Below, in pieces: positions 25,836-34,191 of a stretch of 60,620 nucleotides of DNA. The stretch is from Owenweeksia sp. (GTDB taxonomy: Bacteria > Bacteroidota > Bacteroidia > Flavobacteriales > Schleiferiaceae). Position 1 is the stretch's first letter. Every line of letters begins with the position of its first letter. The stretch is taken from positions 1 through 60,620 of the forward strand of contig JANQHO010000158.1 of assembly GCA_028277105.1 (NCBI GenBank), in the 5' to 3' direction. The position numbers were made by a program, and so were the translations under genes. The notes under the pieces were generated by a model. That model made no database searches and was not told the origin of the DNA. It was given only the letters and a program-made list of their open reading frames with translations.

Positions 25836-26879
25836 TCAATTTGTACTCCAAAGATCTTCAACCATTTTTTTAGCTGCTGTGAAAGGTTCTATTTTTCCTG
25901 TTTTTATTAGATTTTCAAGGGGCAATATTCTTTCTCTGCGTTCTTTGTCTTTGTGAAATTGTTGGATCAAAAGCTCTCCCAGGGTTTCCCGGAACCAATT
26001 GACGGCTTGTTGCTGGCGGTTCTCAAAAAAATAGCCTTTGAGCTTTTGTTGCTCTTCAAATTGTTGAACAGTCTGCCAAATATCGTCCATACCGGTTTTT
26101 TCCAGGGATGAACAAGTTTTTACCTGGGGAATCCATTCATTGGGATTGGGTGGAAAGAGATGTAAAGCCCGGCTGTACTCGGCTTTGGCTCTTTTAGCTT
26201 CCCTCAGATTATCACCATCAGCTTTGTTGATCAGTAAAAGATCAGCCATTTCCATAATGCCCCGTTTGATGCCCTGTAACTCATCTCCCGCTCCAGCCAA
26301 CATCAGCAATAAGAAAAAATCTACCATAGACTTGACAGTGATTTCAGACTGGCCTACCCCTACGGTTTCAACTATGATGATATCAAAACCAGCTGCCTCG
26401 CATAAAAGTATAGCTTCGCGGGTATGCTGACTTACTCCCCCCAGGTTGCCGGATGAGGGCGAAGGGCGTATAAAGGCTTTTTCGTTGGCGGCCAGTTTTT
26501 CCATACGGGTTTTATCGCCCAGTATACTGCCTTTGGTGCGTGAGCTGCTGGGATCTATAGCCAGTACTGCTACTTTTTTACCTTGTTCTATCAGGTAAGA
26601 ACCAAAGGCCTCTATAAAAGTGCTCTTTCCTACGCCCGGTACCCCGGTAATACCTATGCGGAGGGAGTTGCCGGTTTTGGGGAGTAACTGATGAATAAGC
26701 TCTTCCGCTAGCTGGCGATGTGTATCCAGTTTGCTTTCGGCAAAAGTTAAGGAGCGACTCAGGGCAGCGCGATTACCTGCCCTTATGCCCCTGGCTAATT
26801 CTTCTGCTGAAGGCAGTTGTTTTTTAGGAGTTTTGCCTTTGCCAAAATCGGGATTTATGGAAGCCTTGCCCGTTTCCAC
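25836..26879 (-). CDS. meaB: methylmalonyl-CoA mutase-associated GTPase MeaB
   Basis: This is a G3E-type GTPase chaperone that loads and protects adenosylcobalamin in methylmalonyl-CoA mutase. The 347 residues contain the P-loop 'GITGVPGVGKSTFIEAFG' near 78, the switch text 'LAIDPSSSRTKGSILGDKTRM', 'ETVGVGQSE' (Walker B region) and 'NKADGDN' (NKxD). The C-terminal dimerisation arm is present. The start is GTG at 26879, just after the ybaB stop. The mutase genes lie about 1.3 kb upstream on the same strand, separated by small genes that may be later insertions. It is intact. Confidence 0.93.
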   Translation of the reverse strand: METGKASINPDFGKGKTPKKQLPSAEELARGIRAGNRAALSRSLTFAESKLDTHRQLAEELIHQLLPKTGNSLRIGITGVPGVGKSTFIEAFGSYLIEQGKKVAVLAIDPSSSRTKGSILGDKTRMEKLAANEKAFIRPSPSSGNLGGVSQHTREAILLCEAAGFDIIIVETVGVGQSEITVKSMVDFFLLLMLAGAGDELQGIKRGIMEMADLLLINKADGDNLREAKRAKAEYSRALHLFPPNPNEWIPQVKTCSSLEKTGMDDIWQTVQQFEEQQKLKGYFFENRQQQAVNWFRETLGELLIQQFHKDKERRERILPLENLIKTGKIEPFTAAKKMVEDLWSTN

Positions 26880-26881
26880 AA

Positions 26882-27193
26882 TTATTTAAAAAGATTACCA
26901 ATGCCGGGCATCATACCCTGAGCGGCTTGTTGCATTTCTTTTTCATTAATAGCAGAAGCTTGCTCAATGGCTTTATTAAGGGCAATAACCAGATGATCGG
27001 TAAGCTCGTTTTTATCCTGTAGGAGGTTATCGTCTATTTCAATCTCTTTGATTTGGCGATTACCGGAAATAGTAATGGTTACACCACCAGAGCTTTCCTT
27101 GACGTATACGCCCTCTAGTCTTTCTTTAGTTTCTTCTACCTGTCTCTGGGCTTCTTTCAGTTTGCCCATCATGTCTTTCATGTTTCCAAACAT
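26882..27193 (-). CDS. YbaB/EbfC-family nucleoid-associated protein
   Basis: This is a 103-residue DNA-binding protein of the YbaB/EbfC family, a tweezer-shaped dimer that binds the nucleoid and is often found with recR/dnaX in other bacteria. The text 'FGNMKDMMGKLKEAQRQVEE' (N-terminal helix), 'VKESSGGVTITISGN' and 'IEIDDNLL' is typical. The frame opens 28 codons earlier, but family length and an exact -7 box at 27221-27228 both point to the ATG at 27193, preceded by AAAGGGATT. It lies 2 bases before meaB. Confidence 0.9.
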   Translation of the reverse strand: MFGNMKDMMGKLKEAQRQVEETKERLEGVYVKESSGGVTITISGNRQIKEIEIDDNLLQDKNELTDHLVIALNKAIEQASAINEKEMQQAAQGMMPGIGNLFK

Positions 27194-27220
27194 AATCCCT
27201 TTAAATATTGATGTGGCAGG

Positions 27221-27228
27221 CAAAGTTA
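27221..27228 (-). promoter_or_regulatory. -7 box of the ybaB-meaB promoter
   Basis: The minus strand reads TAACTTTG, an exact TAnnTTTG match 27 bases upstream of the chosen ybaB start. This excludes the longer reading-frame start at 27277 for transcripts from here. Confidence 0.5.
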
Positions 27229-27289
27229 AGCTTTCAGGGAAGTACTTGATGTGAGAAGGGTAATCACTTGCCTTCACTATGGGAAGGTG

Positions 27290-27736
27290 TTAGTTTTTAA
27301 GGGCTCTGATAGTGCTTCCATGTTCACAGGGAATACCACACTTATCCAGTTTGCTAAAAAAAAGACTGTCGTTGCGGAATTCAATTCTTCTTTCCCTGTA
27401 ACCAGATCCACCACCCCAACTTTCAAATCCACTGGTTGGATCTTGAAGTGGAATAACTATTTCTTCAAGGTCAGTATTAGAAGGTGATATTTTTACACTT
27501 GAATCATGTATTGCACTAACGGTAAGGTCAACTGTATAAGTTGTATCACTGGGAGTAATTATCCAGAGGGTGTCATTTATTTTTTCAGGTGAAGAAGTAT
27601 ACCAATAGTATTCACCAGTATAGTTGCCAACAAGATCATCCCTGAAATCCAGCTTTTGAAGCTTATCGTCCTTTTTTTTGCAAGCAGAAATGTGTACGAT
27701 CAGTGCCAATAAGAATAAAATCAGAAAGGGCTTCAT
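27290..27736 (-). CDS. small lipoprotein of unknown function
   Basis: This is a 148-residue protein with a lipoprotein signal 'FLILFLLALIVHISAC' (C19) followed by KKKDD. The mature part is beta-rich, with 'VGNYTGEYYWYTS', 'TYTVDLTVSAI' and 'RRIEFRNDSLFFSKL', a pattern of Bacteroidota lipocalin-like surface lipoproteins. Two cysteines close together (CGIPC) near the end may form a disulfide. I do not recognise a named family. It is flanked by the toxin remnant upstream and ybaB downstream. It starts with ATG. Confidence 0.72.
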   Translation of the reverse strand: MKPFLILFLLALIVHISACKKKDDKLQKLDFRDDLVGNYTGEYYWYTSSPEKINDTLWIITPSDTTYTVDLTVSAIHDSSVKISPSNTDLEEIVIPLQDPTSGFESWGGGSGYRERRIEFRNDSLFFSKLDKCGIPCEHGSTIRALKN

Positions 27737-27759
27737 GCCTGTAGTTTAGGTTATTTTAT

Positions 27760-27897
27760 TTAATACACGTAGTTGTAAACTATATAGTTGGTTAACTTTT
27801 GCTGTAGTTGTTGGATTGATTTTTTTTGATTCCAGTAAGCAAAAATTTCTTTTCTGTCTCTGGCAGATCGTTGTGACCATTTTACTTTTTTAGCCAC
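27760..27897 (-). pseudogene. truncated ParE/RelE-type toxin
   Basis: This is a 45-codon frame starting with GTG at 27897. It overlaps the end of the antitoxin gene by 16 bases, the usual coupling in type II modules. It reads VAKKVKWSQRSARDRKEIFA and continues to 'YWNQKK', matching the first strand and helix of ParE-like toxins (K-x-W-S-x-x-A-x-x-D-R-x-E-I-x-x-Y-W). Family members have about 95-100 residues. Here a stop comes at codon 46, and no continuation is visible in the other frames before the lipoprotein gene. The core beta-sheet and the C-terminal basic residues are missing, so the toxin should be inactive. Confidence 0.6.
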
Positions 27898-28172
27898 TTT
27901 TCGAAATATTCTGAATTTTCTTCATCAGAAATCCATTTTCCTTTGGCATATTCTTCACGGGCTTCCTGTACAGCCTCCATCTGGTCGTTATTTAATATGA
28001 ACTCAACAGTATCTGTGGATTTATTTTTCGTATAAACAGATTTTTCCTCCTGGACTTTTTCCGAGTATACTTCATAAGTAGAAAGAAGATTTTGAATCTC
28101 CTGCAAAGTGTTTTCATCATTGCAACTGCTTATCTTTTGGATGAGCTTTGCTTTTAGGTTTTCCAAATCCAT
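27882..28172 (-). CDS. antitoxin of a decayed ParE-type module
   Basis: This is a 96-residue acidic protein. The first half is helical with many Glu/Gln residues. The C-terminal half 'LNNDQMEAVQEAREEYAKGK' followed by 'ISDEENSEYFEKWLKK' is the toxin-neutralising tail pattern seen in Bacteroidota antitoxins paired with ParE-like toxins. There is no signal peptide or obvious HTH. The gene is complete with an ATG start, while its downstream toxin is truncated. It lies 40 bases after the mutase large-subunit gene. An orphan antitoxin could still neutralise related toxins elsewhere in the genome. Confidence 0.65.
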   Translation of the reverse strand: MDLENLKAKLIQKISSCNDENTLQEIQNLLSTYEVYSEKVQEEKSVYTKNKSTDTVEFILNNDQMEAVQEAREEYAKGKWISDEENSEYFEKWLKK

Positions 28173-28211
28173 AATCTTTTGCTTACAGGTTTGATACTAC
28201 AATTTAATAAA

Positions 28212-30344
28212 TCAATTACTAAAGGTTTTAATCATCACCTCCAAAATCTTAGCAGCAGCCTCGGCAATCACTGTTCCCGGGCCAAAAACCCCTGTTACTC
28301 CAGCATCAAATAAAAACTGATAGTCTTTAGGGGGAATTACTCCTCCGGCAATTACTAGTATATCTCCCCGCCCTTGTTTTTTCAATTCCTCAATCACCTG
28401 GGGGACCAAAGTTTTGTGACCAGCCGCTAAAGAACTTACCCCTAAAATATGTACATCGCTTTCTATCGCCTGACGGGCGGCTTCAGCAGGGGTTTGAAAA
28501 AGCGGACCGATGTCTACGTCAAATCCCAGGTCGGCAAAGGAGGTGGCTACCACTTTAGCACCACGGTCGTGACCGTCCTGTCCCATTTTGGCGACCATAA
28601 TACGCGGCCTGCGGCCTTCCAGTTCTTCAAAGCGATCGGCCAGGGCGCGGGCTTTTTCAAATTTTTCGTCTTGCTTCATCTCGTTGGAATAAACACCTGA
28701 AATAGAGCGAATTTTAGCCGTATAGCGGCCGAATTCTTTTTCCATCGCCCTGCTAATCTCGCCCAAGGTAGCTCTTTGCAGGGCTGCCTCAACCGCCAGT
28801 TCTAGCAGATTACCTTCCCCTGTACGGGCACATTTGGTTATAGCATCCAGAGCCGCTTCAGCTTTTTGAGAGTTACGTTCTTTCTTAATTCTTTCAATGC
28901 GTTCGACTTGCTGGCGTCTTACTTTGGCGTTGTCTACTTCAAGTAACTCTATCTCTTCATCTTTTTCGTTGAGGTAGGCATTTACTCCAATGATCCATTC
29001 CTTTCCACTGTCGATACGGGCCTGTTTTTTAGCTGCAGCCTCTTCAATTCGCATTTTTGGGAGGCCGGTCTCAATGGCTTTGGCCATACCGCCCAGTTCT
29101 TCAATCTCTTCTATCAGCTTCCAGGCCCTGCGGGCTAGCTGGTCGGTAAGATACTCTACATAATAGGATCCACCCCAGGGATCAACGGTTTGGGTAAGAC
29201 CCAGCTCCTGCTGTAAGATCAATTGCGTATTGCGGGCTATACGGGCCGAAAAATCGGTAGGCAAGGCAATGGCTTCATCCAGGGAATTGGTGTGCAGCGA
29301 TTGGGTTCCGCCAAAAACAGCAGCCATAGCCTCAATGGTAGTGCGGGTTACATTGTTAAAGGGGTCCTGCTCGGTAAGGCTGTAACCACTGGTTTGGCTG
29401 TGAGTACGCAAAGCCATGGATTTGGGATTTTGCGGATCGAATTGCTTTACAATCTTAGCCCATAGCATACGGGCGGCCCGCATTTTAGCAATTTCCATGA
29501 AATGGTTCATACCAATACCCCAGAAGAAAGAAAGGCGGGGGGCAAAGTCGTCTATTTTGAGCCCTGCTTTAAGCCCGGTGCGGATGTATTCCAGGCCATC
29601 GGCCAGGGTATAAGCCAGTTCGATATCGGCCGTAGCCCCAGCTTCGTGCATGTGGTAACCGGAAATGGAGATACTGTTAAAGCGAGGCATATTGTTGCTG
29701 GTATACTCAAAAATATCCGCTATGATGCGCATAGAAGGTTGAGGCGGATAGATATAGGTATTCCGCACCATGAATTCCTTGAGAATGTCGTTTTGGATGG
29801 TGCCGGAAAGCTGTTCGGGTTTTACGCCCTGCTCTATAGCGGCTGCTATATAAAAGGCCATAACAGGGATCACTGCCCCGTTCATGGTCATGGAGACCGA
29901 CATCTGGTCGAGCGGGATCTGATCGAAAAGGATCTTCATATCCTCTATACTATCAATAGCTACCCCGGCCTTACCTACATCACCGATCACGCGTTCGTGA
30001 TCGGAATCATAACCCCGGTGAGTAGCCAGATCAAAGGCTACCGAAAGTCCTTTCTGTCCGGCTGCCAGATTTCTGCGGTAAAAGGCGTTGGATTCCTCTG
30101 CTGTAGAAAATCCGGCATATTGGCGAATAGTCCAGGAACGACTGGTATACATGCTGGAATAAGGACCTCTAAGGTAGGGGGAAAGGCCAGCAACAAAATC
30201 TACATGTTGCAGTTTGTCAAAGCCCTCCTTGCCAAAACTTTCAGGGACTTCAATCCTTTCAGGGGTCTGCCAGATACCTATTCCGGCAGAGGGCTTCCCA
30301 GCTTGATTTTTATAAGCGGTATTTTGAAAATTGTGTCTTTCCAT
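28212..30344 (-). CDS. mutB: methylmalonyl-CoA mutase, large (B12-binding) subunit
   Basis: This adenosylcobalamin enzyme interconverts succinyl-CoA and methylmalonyl-CoA on the propionate route. From the ATG at 30344 the protein has 710 residues; a GTG eight codons earlier is also open. The TIM-barrel catalytic domain has '[24 protein letters not shown]' in parts near 85-110, the catalytic '[11 protein letters not shown]' with its histidine near 245, and '[17 protein letters not shown]'. The C-terminal cobalamin domain has the DxHxxG motif '[10 protein letters not shown]' near 600, then '[12 protein letters not shown]' and 'AGGVIP'. It lies 69 bases after the small subunit gene. Confidence 0.96.
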   Translation of the reverse strand: MERHNFQNTAYKNQAGKPSAGIGIWQTPERIEVPESFGKEGFDKLQHVDFVAGLSPYLRGPYSSMYTSRSWTIRQYAGFSTAEESNAFYRRNLAAGQKGLSVAFDLATHRGYDSDHERVIGDVGKAGVAIDSIEDMKILFDQIPLDQMSVSMTMNGAVIPVMAFYIAAAIEQGVKPEQLSGTIQNDILKEFMVRNTYIYPPQPSMRIIADIFEYTSNNMPRFNSISISGYHMHEAGATADIELAYTLADGLEYIRTGLKAGLKIDDFAPRLSFFWGIGMNHFMEIAKMRAARMLWAKIVKQFDPQNPKSMALRTHSQTSGYSLTEQDPFNNVTRTTIEAMAAVFGGTQSLHTNSLDEAIALPTDFSARIARNTQLILQQELGLTQTVDPWGGSYYVEYLTDQLARRAWKLIEEIEELGGMAKAIETGLPKMRIEEAAAKKQARIDSGKEWIIGVNAYLNEKDEEIELLEVDNAKVRRQQVERIERIKKERNSQKAEAALDAITKCARTGEGNLLELAVEAALQRATLGEISRAMEKEFGRYTAKIRSISGVYSNEMKQDEKFEKARALADRFEELEGRRPRIMVAKMGQDGHDRGAKVVATSFADLGFDVDIGPLFQTPAEAARQAIESDVHILGVSSLAAGHKTLVPQVIEELKKQGRGDILVIAGGVIPPKDYQFLFDAGVTGVFGPGTVIAEAAAKILEVMIKTFSN

Positions 30345-30413
30345 GATTTTTGGCTTTAGATGCTTCACCTTGTTCAGTATGACCTAAAAATCATTCCGAA
30401 CTAAGTGAGGGAT

Positions 30414-31781
30414 CTATTTTAGCGTATCCTCAATTTTTTCCGATAGGCGTTTTATCCTGACGGGTTTTACGGTGGTACCTTTAAGGCTCTTATCGGTTAT
30501 GGTTTTGGATTCAATATTTTTCTCATCATCCTTGCGGTATCGGTTAACCCCGATCAGGATCTTTTGACCTTCGTCAAAAGCTTGTTGTTCAGCCCTGGCC
30601 GTGGTTTCCACCTCTTGTTGTAGCCACCCTTTCTTCAGGGCTTTTACATAGCCACCTTCTGCTTCTATGGATTTGAAGAATTCCCAGCCTTTACGGGCGA
30701 GTGCCTCGGTTAAGTTTTCAATAAAATAAGAGCCCCGTGCGATATCACTTACGGCATCCAGATGGGCTTCGTATTGTGCAATTAAAGATTGATTGCGGGA
30801 AATACGGCTTTCCAGGCTTTCGCTGTTATTGTCATCCTGTATAAAGGGTTTGATGGAAAGTTCATCACAACCGCCAATTACGGCAGCCATAGTTTCATTG
30901 GTGGTGCGTATCATATTATTGTAAGCATCCATGTTGCTTTTATTACGCAAAGAGTTTTCACAATAAATATGAGCTTCGCTTTCGGGGAGCTTCAACTCAG
31001 ATTGAAAGTTGAGCCATAACCTGCGAAAAGCACGCAGCTTGGCGATCTCTCCAAAATAACTAGAGCCGATGGCAAAATTGAACCAGAATTTTGTGGTCGA
31101 CTCTAATTGTAAACGGTGAATATATTCATAAGCCATGCTGAGGGCTATACCCAGTTGCTGACCCAGGTCTGCCCCGGCATTGGCAAACAGGTTGGCATTG
31201 ATGCAAACGGTTTTAAAACCAGCTGATGTAGCATGGGTAAGCTTTTTAAGCTCATTGAGATCCTCGTTTTCGCCTTTGAACCAGCTGCCGGTACGAGCAA
31301 GGTTTTCCAGGCAATCGATATTAATGGAACCGTTTATTTGACTGTGATTAAGTTGACGTTCCTTTATAATTTTTTGAAGCTTATCCCATATTTCCAGACC
31401 GTTCCCTTCTGTCACAAAGTGAGTGTAAATATGTTCGATGAGGATATCTTTCAAAAGAGTTTTGAGATCAGTATCGGGGCCGAGGTAGAACAGGAGGGAG
31501 GTGGCGCCTTTGTTTAAATAGTTCAGGGCTTTTTTATTGTCTTCTTTTTCATCGCGGACTAAAATCTCCTGTACGGTCTCCCAGCCTTTTTGATTACCCA
31601 AAGAATAAGCTTGTTCTACCTGCCCGTTTTCCCGGTTATAAACAGCTTCAACTACGATGTTTTCTTCTAGTTCAGAACGAAGGCTGGTAACGGTTTTTCC
31701 CTTAAGGTCTTTTTCAATTTTTTGCTGCCACTCGGCTAAAGTATATGGGTTGAAATCTTCAAAGAGATTTTCTTCAGGCAT
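30414..31781 (-). CDS. mutA: methylmalonyl-CoA mutase, small subunit
   Basis: This is the non-catalytic partner of the heterodimeric mutase. The 455-residue protein follows the TIM-barrel half of the family ('FNPYTLAEWQQKIEKDLKGK' at the N-terminus, 'FAIGSSYFGEIAKLRAFRRLW' near 240, 'DAYNNMIRTTNETMAAVIGGC' near 285). It has no DxHxxG motif and no full cobalamin domain, and the Lys-rich tail is short. Members of this subunit in other bacteria keep a degenerate B12 domain, so this one is rather short. It is upstream of mutB and 55 bases after divIC on the same strand. It starts with ATG. Confidence 0.93.
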   Translation of the reverse strand: MPEENLFEDFNPYTLAEWQQKIEKDLKGKTVTSLRSELEENIVVEAVYNRENGQVEQAYSLGNQKGWETVQEILVRDEKEDNKKALNYLNKGATSLLFYLGPDTDLKTLLKDILIEHIYTHFVTEGNGLEIWDKLQKIIKERQLNHSQINGSINIDCLENLARTGSWFKGENEDLNELKKLTHATSAGFKTVCINANLFANAGADLGQQLGIALSMAYEYIHRLQLESTTKFWFNFAIGSSYFGEIAKLRAFRRLWLNFQSELKLPESEAHIYCENSLRNKSNMDAYNNMIRTTNETMAAVIGGCDELSIKPFIQDDNNSESLESRISRNQSLIAQYEAHLDAVSDIARGSYFIENLTEALARKGWEFFKSIEAEGGYVKALKKGWLQQEVETTARAEQQAFDEGQKILIGVNRYRKDDEKNIESKTITDKSLKGTTVKPVRIKRLSEKIEDTLK

Positions 31782-31836
31782 AGATCAGGCTTTGAAGCAA
31801 AGGTCTGAAAAGAGTTTCAATGTTAAAAAGCAGGGA

Positions 31837-32154
31837 TTATTCTTCCGTTTCTATCAGATAAATCTCTTCTCCCGGACGGTTCATCCAGTATTGCTCCCGG
31901 GCAAACTTTTCCAGTTTTTCCAGGTCGGAGGTCAGTTCCTCCAGTTGTTTGCGGTCTCTGGCTATTTCGCTTTGATAATACTGGATATTTTCCTCCAGTT
32001 CTTCAATTTCATGGTTGAGTTCGTGGTGGATGAGATATGAGTTTACGTCCAGAAAGAGCATCCATACCAGAAAAGTTACGGTAGACAGGACGTATTTATT
32101 GGAAATAATCCTGAACCATTTTTGCTGACGGATGAAAGGCCATTTATCTTTCAT
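31837..32154 (-). CDS. septum formation initiator (FtsB/DivIC family)
   Basis: This is a 105-residue division protein: short basic cytoplasmic N-terminus, one transmembrane helix (about 25-43, 'VLSTVTFLVWMLFLDVNS'), a periplasmic coiled coil rich in Glu/Leu (about 48-85), and the family tail 'KFAREQYWMNRPGEEIYLIE'. FtsB/DivIC proteins link with FtsL and FtsQ/DivIB at the divisome. Position before the methylmalonyl-CoA mutase genes is a gene order I know from Flavobacteriia. It starts with ATG. Confidence 0.9.
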   Translation of the reverse strand: MKDKWPFIRQQKWFRIISNKYVLSTVTFLVWMLFLDVNSYLIHHELNHEIEELEENIQYYQSEIARDRKQLEELTSDLEKLEKFAREQYWMNRPGEEIYLIETEE

Positions 32155-32229
32155 AGGATCAAAGTAAGTAAACCTTTAGCCTGAATAGTTATCCAGAAGA
32201 TATTTTTGCTTAACAGAGGAGTGTTAAAA

Positions 32230-34005
32230 TCAAGTAGTAAACTGAAGATCGCTCAAGTTGTGGTACAAACCATTTTCTATTTGCAAGAGTTCCTCGTGCG
32301 TACCACTTTCCACAATCTTGCCTTTTTCCATTACAATAATCTTGTCGGCTTTGCGAATGGTAGCCAGGCGATGAGCAATTACTATTGAGGTTCGTCCTAT
32401 CATTAGCTTATCCAGAGCATCCTGTACCAGCCTTTCCGATTCTGAATCAAGGGCCGAGGTGGCCTCGTCCAGGATCAGTATTTTAGGATTTTTAAGAACG
32501 GCCCTGGCTATAGCTATGCGTTGCCGCTGTCCACCGGACAATTGTAGCCCTCTTTCTCCTACAACAGTGTCTAACAGGTCTTTAAAGTTTTTGATGAACT
32601 CCCAGGCATTGGCCTTTTTGGCAGCTTCAATGATCTCTTCTTCCGTAGCATCGGTCTTGCCGTAGCTAATGTTCTCGCGTATACTCCCCCCAAAGAGAAA
32701 AACATCCTGGGGCACTACCGCCATTTGATTTCTCAATTGCGATAAAGAATATTTATTGGAAGGTTTACCGTCAAAATAAATAGTACCCGAAGATGGTTCG
32801 TAAAAACGCAGAATAAGGTTGACCAAAGTTGATTTTCCTGCTCCGCTAGGCCCAACCAGTGCTATTTGTTCACCTGATCGGGCACTGAAGCCTACATCTT
32901 TTAAAACTTCATTGTCTTTGCGGGTGGGATAGGTAAAGCTGACATTTGAAAATGTCAGTTCACCTTTAAAACCCGGTAAAAGGTTTTCCACTTTATCTTC
33001 CTGAACTTCCTCTGTTTCTTCATCCAATATTTCCATGAGCTCCTCGGTGGCTCCTATAGCTTTTTGCAAGCTAGCGTATACATTAGCCAGGCCTCCGATT
33101 GATCCGCCAATGAAACCGGAGTAGATCACAAAACTGAAGAGCTGCCCGGTTTGTAACTCCCCGGTAGCGATCAGATTAGCGCCTTGCCATATAACAGCTA
33201 CTATAGCGCCAAATAAACCTATAATAATGAAGGAACTGAAGGCTCCGCGATATTTGCCACCTTTCATGGCAATTTTAGCCACCTCATTGGTTTTGTTGCG
33301 GTAACGTATGATCTCAAAAAATTCGTTGGCAAAAGCCTTTACATTAAAGATGCCCTGCAAGGTTTCTTCTACTATGGTGTTGGATTCAGCTACTTGTTTT
33401 TGCACATCTTTGGAATACCTCCGGATAAAACGCCCGAAGAAAACAGAGATGACGACAATAGCCGGCAGGATGGCCAGCATAAAGAGGGTGAGTTTCACAG
33501 AAGTAATGGCTAAAAGGGTAATACCACCTATTATAATGATCATCTGACGGAGGAATTCGGCCAGGGTGGTGGTAAAGGTTTCCTGTAAAAGTGAAATATC
33601 CGATGATATGCGGCTGTTCAATTCACCTACTCTTTTTTGGTTAAAAAAAGTTACGGGTAATTTGATCAGGTGCCGGTAGGTAGCCTGCCGCAGGGAGGCC
33701 AGGGTTTTTTGGGTAACATTGACAAAGAGAATGATGCGAAAAAAGGAGAAAACAGCCTGGGCCATTAATACTACGAACAGCAGCAAGGCCGTATCATTAA
33801 TATTTTCAATGATCTTCTCTGTGTTGGTGGCATCTACCAGATCGCCTAAAAGTTTGGGAAATGCCAGGTTGGCAGAACTGGAGAAAAATAAAAACACCAG
33901 CCCCAGAATGAATTCAGCCCGGTAGGGCTTTACATACTTATAAAGCCTGAGCGACTTTTTGAAGGATTTCCAGCTTAATTTAGCCTTCTTCTTTTCTTCT
34001 GACAT
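32230..34005 (-). CDS. ABC exporter, fused membrane and ATPase domains (MsbA-like)
   Basis: This is a 591-residue half-transporter with six transmembrane helices (about 30-325) and a C-terminal ATPase. The ATPase motifs are complete: Walker A 'GPSGAGKST', Q-loop 'VVPQDVFLFGGS', signature 'LSGGQRQRIAIARA', Walker B 'ILILDEATSALD', and the H-loop 'IAHRLATI'. It works as a homodimer and may export lipid, lipopolysaccharide core or drugs; sequence alone does not tell which. The start is ATG at 34005, one codon after an in-frame GTG. A good promoter with a short palindrome in its spacer lies upstream. It is divergent from the NSS transporter gene. Confidence 0.92.
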   Translation of the reverse strand: MSEEKKKAKLSWKSFKKSLRLYKYVKPYRAEFILGLVFLFFSSSANLAFPKLLGDLVDATNTEKIIENINDTALLLFVVLMAQAVFSFFRIILFVNVTQKTLASLRQATYRHLIKLPVTFFNQKRVGELNSRISSDISLLQETFTTTLAEFLRQMIIIIGGITLLAITSVKLTLFMLAILPAIVVISVFFGRFIRRYSKDVQKQVAESNTIVEETLQGIFNVKAFANEFFEIIRYRNKTNEVAKIAMKGGKYRGAFSSFIIIGLFGAIVAVIWQGANLIATGELQTGQLFSFVIYSGFIGGSIGGLANVYASLQKAIGATEELMEILDEETEEVQEDKVENLLPGFKGELTFSNVSFTYPTRKDNEVLKDVGFSARSGEQIALVGPSGAGKSTLVNLILRFYEPSSGTIYFDGKPSNKYSLSQLRNQMAVVPQDVFLFGGSIRENISYGKTDATEEEIIEAAKKANAWEFIKNFKDLLDTVVGERGLQLSGGQRQRIAIARAVLKNPKILILDEATSALDSESERLVQDALDKLMIGRTSIVIAHRLATIRKADKIIVMEKGKIVESGTHEELLQIENGLYHNLSDLQFTT

Positions 34006-34027
34006 CACATTCTAATTACGAGTGTTT

Positions 34028-34057
34028 CAAAGTTGCAACAGCCTTGCCAAGGTCAAA
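34028..34057 (-). promoter_or_regulatory. promoter of the ABC exporter with operator-like palindrome
   Basis: On the minus strand TTTG (34054-34057) is followed after 18 bases by CAACTTTG (34028-34035), one mismatch from TAnnTTTG. The spacer holds a perfect palindrome CCTTG-C-CAAGG (34042-34052), placed where a repressor would block polymerase. Confidence 0.6.
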
Positions 34058-34134
34058 ATACTGTTATTTTTTCCGGTAATACTCAACTTTAGCTTGAATG
34101 ATTTATAGAGATGCCTAAAATATACAATCCGATA

Positions 34135-34162
34135 TTGTCATGTAGTAATATTTATATATTTG
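34135..34162 (+). promoter_or_regulatory. promoter of the NSS transporter operon
   Basis: TTG (34135-34137) is followed after 17 bases by TATATTTG (34155-34162), an exact -7 box. The predicted transcript would have a leader of only about 20 bases before the ATG at 34192. Confidence 0.6.
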
Positions 34163-34191
34163 GCCTCCTATCAACCGCGATAATTCTCTAA

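Noticed and set aside
27760-27897. Truncated toxin caused by a simple frameshift
   Set aside because: I read the other two frames after the stop down to the lipoprotein gene at 27736 and saw no continuation of a ParE-type sequence, and the space is too short for the missing half.
29502-30359. Long plus-strand open frame of 285 codons opposite mutB
   Set aside because: It lies fully inside the well-supported mutase gene and its translation has no recognisable domain. It is a shadow of the high-quality coding strand.
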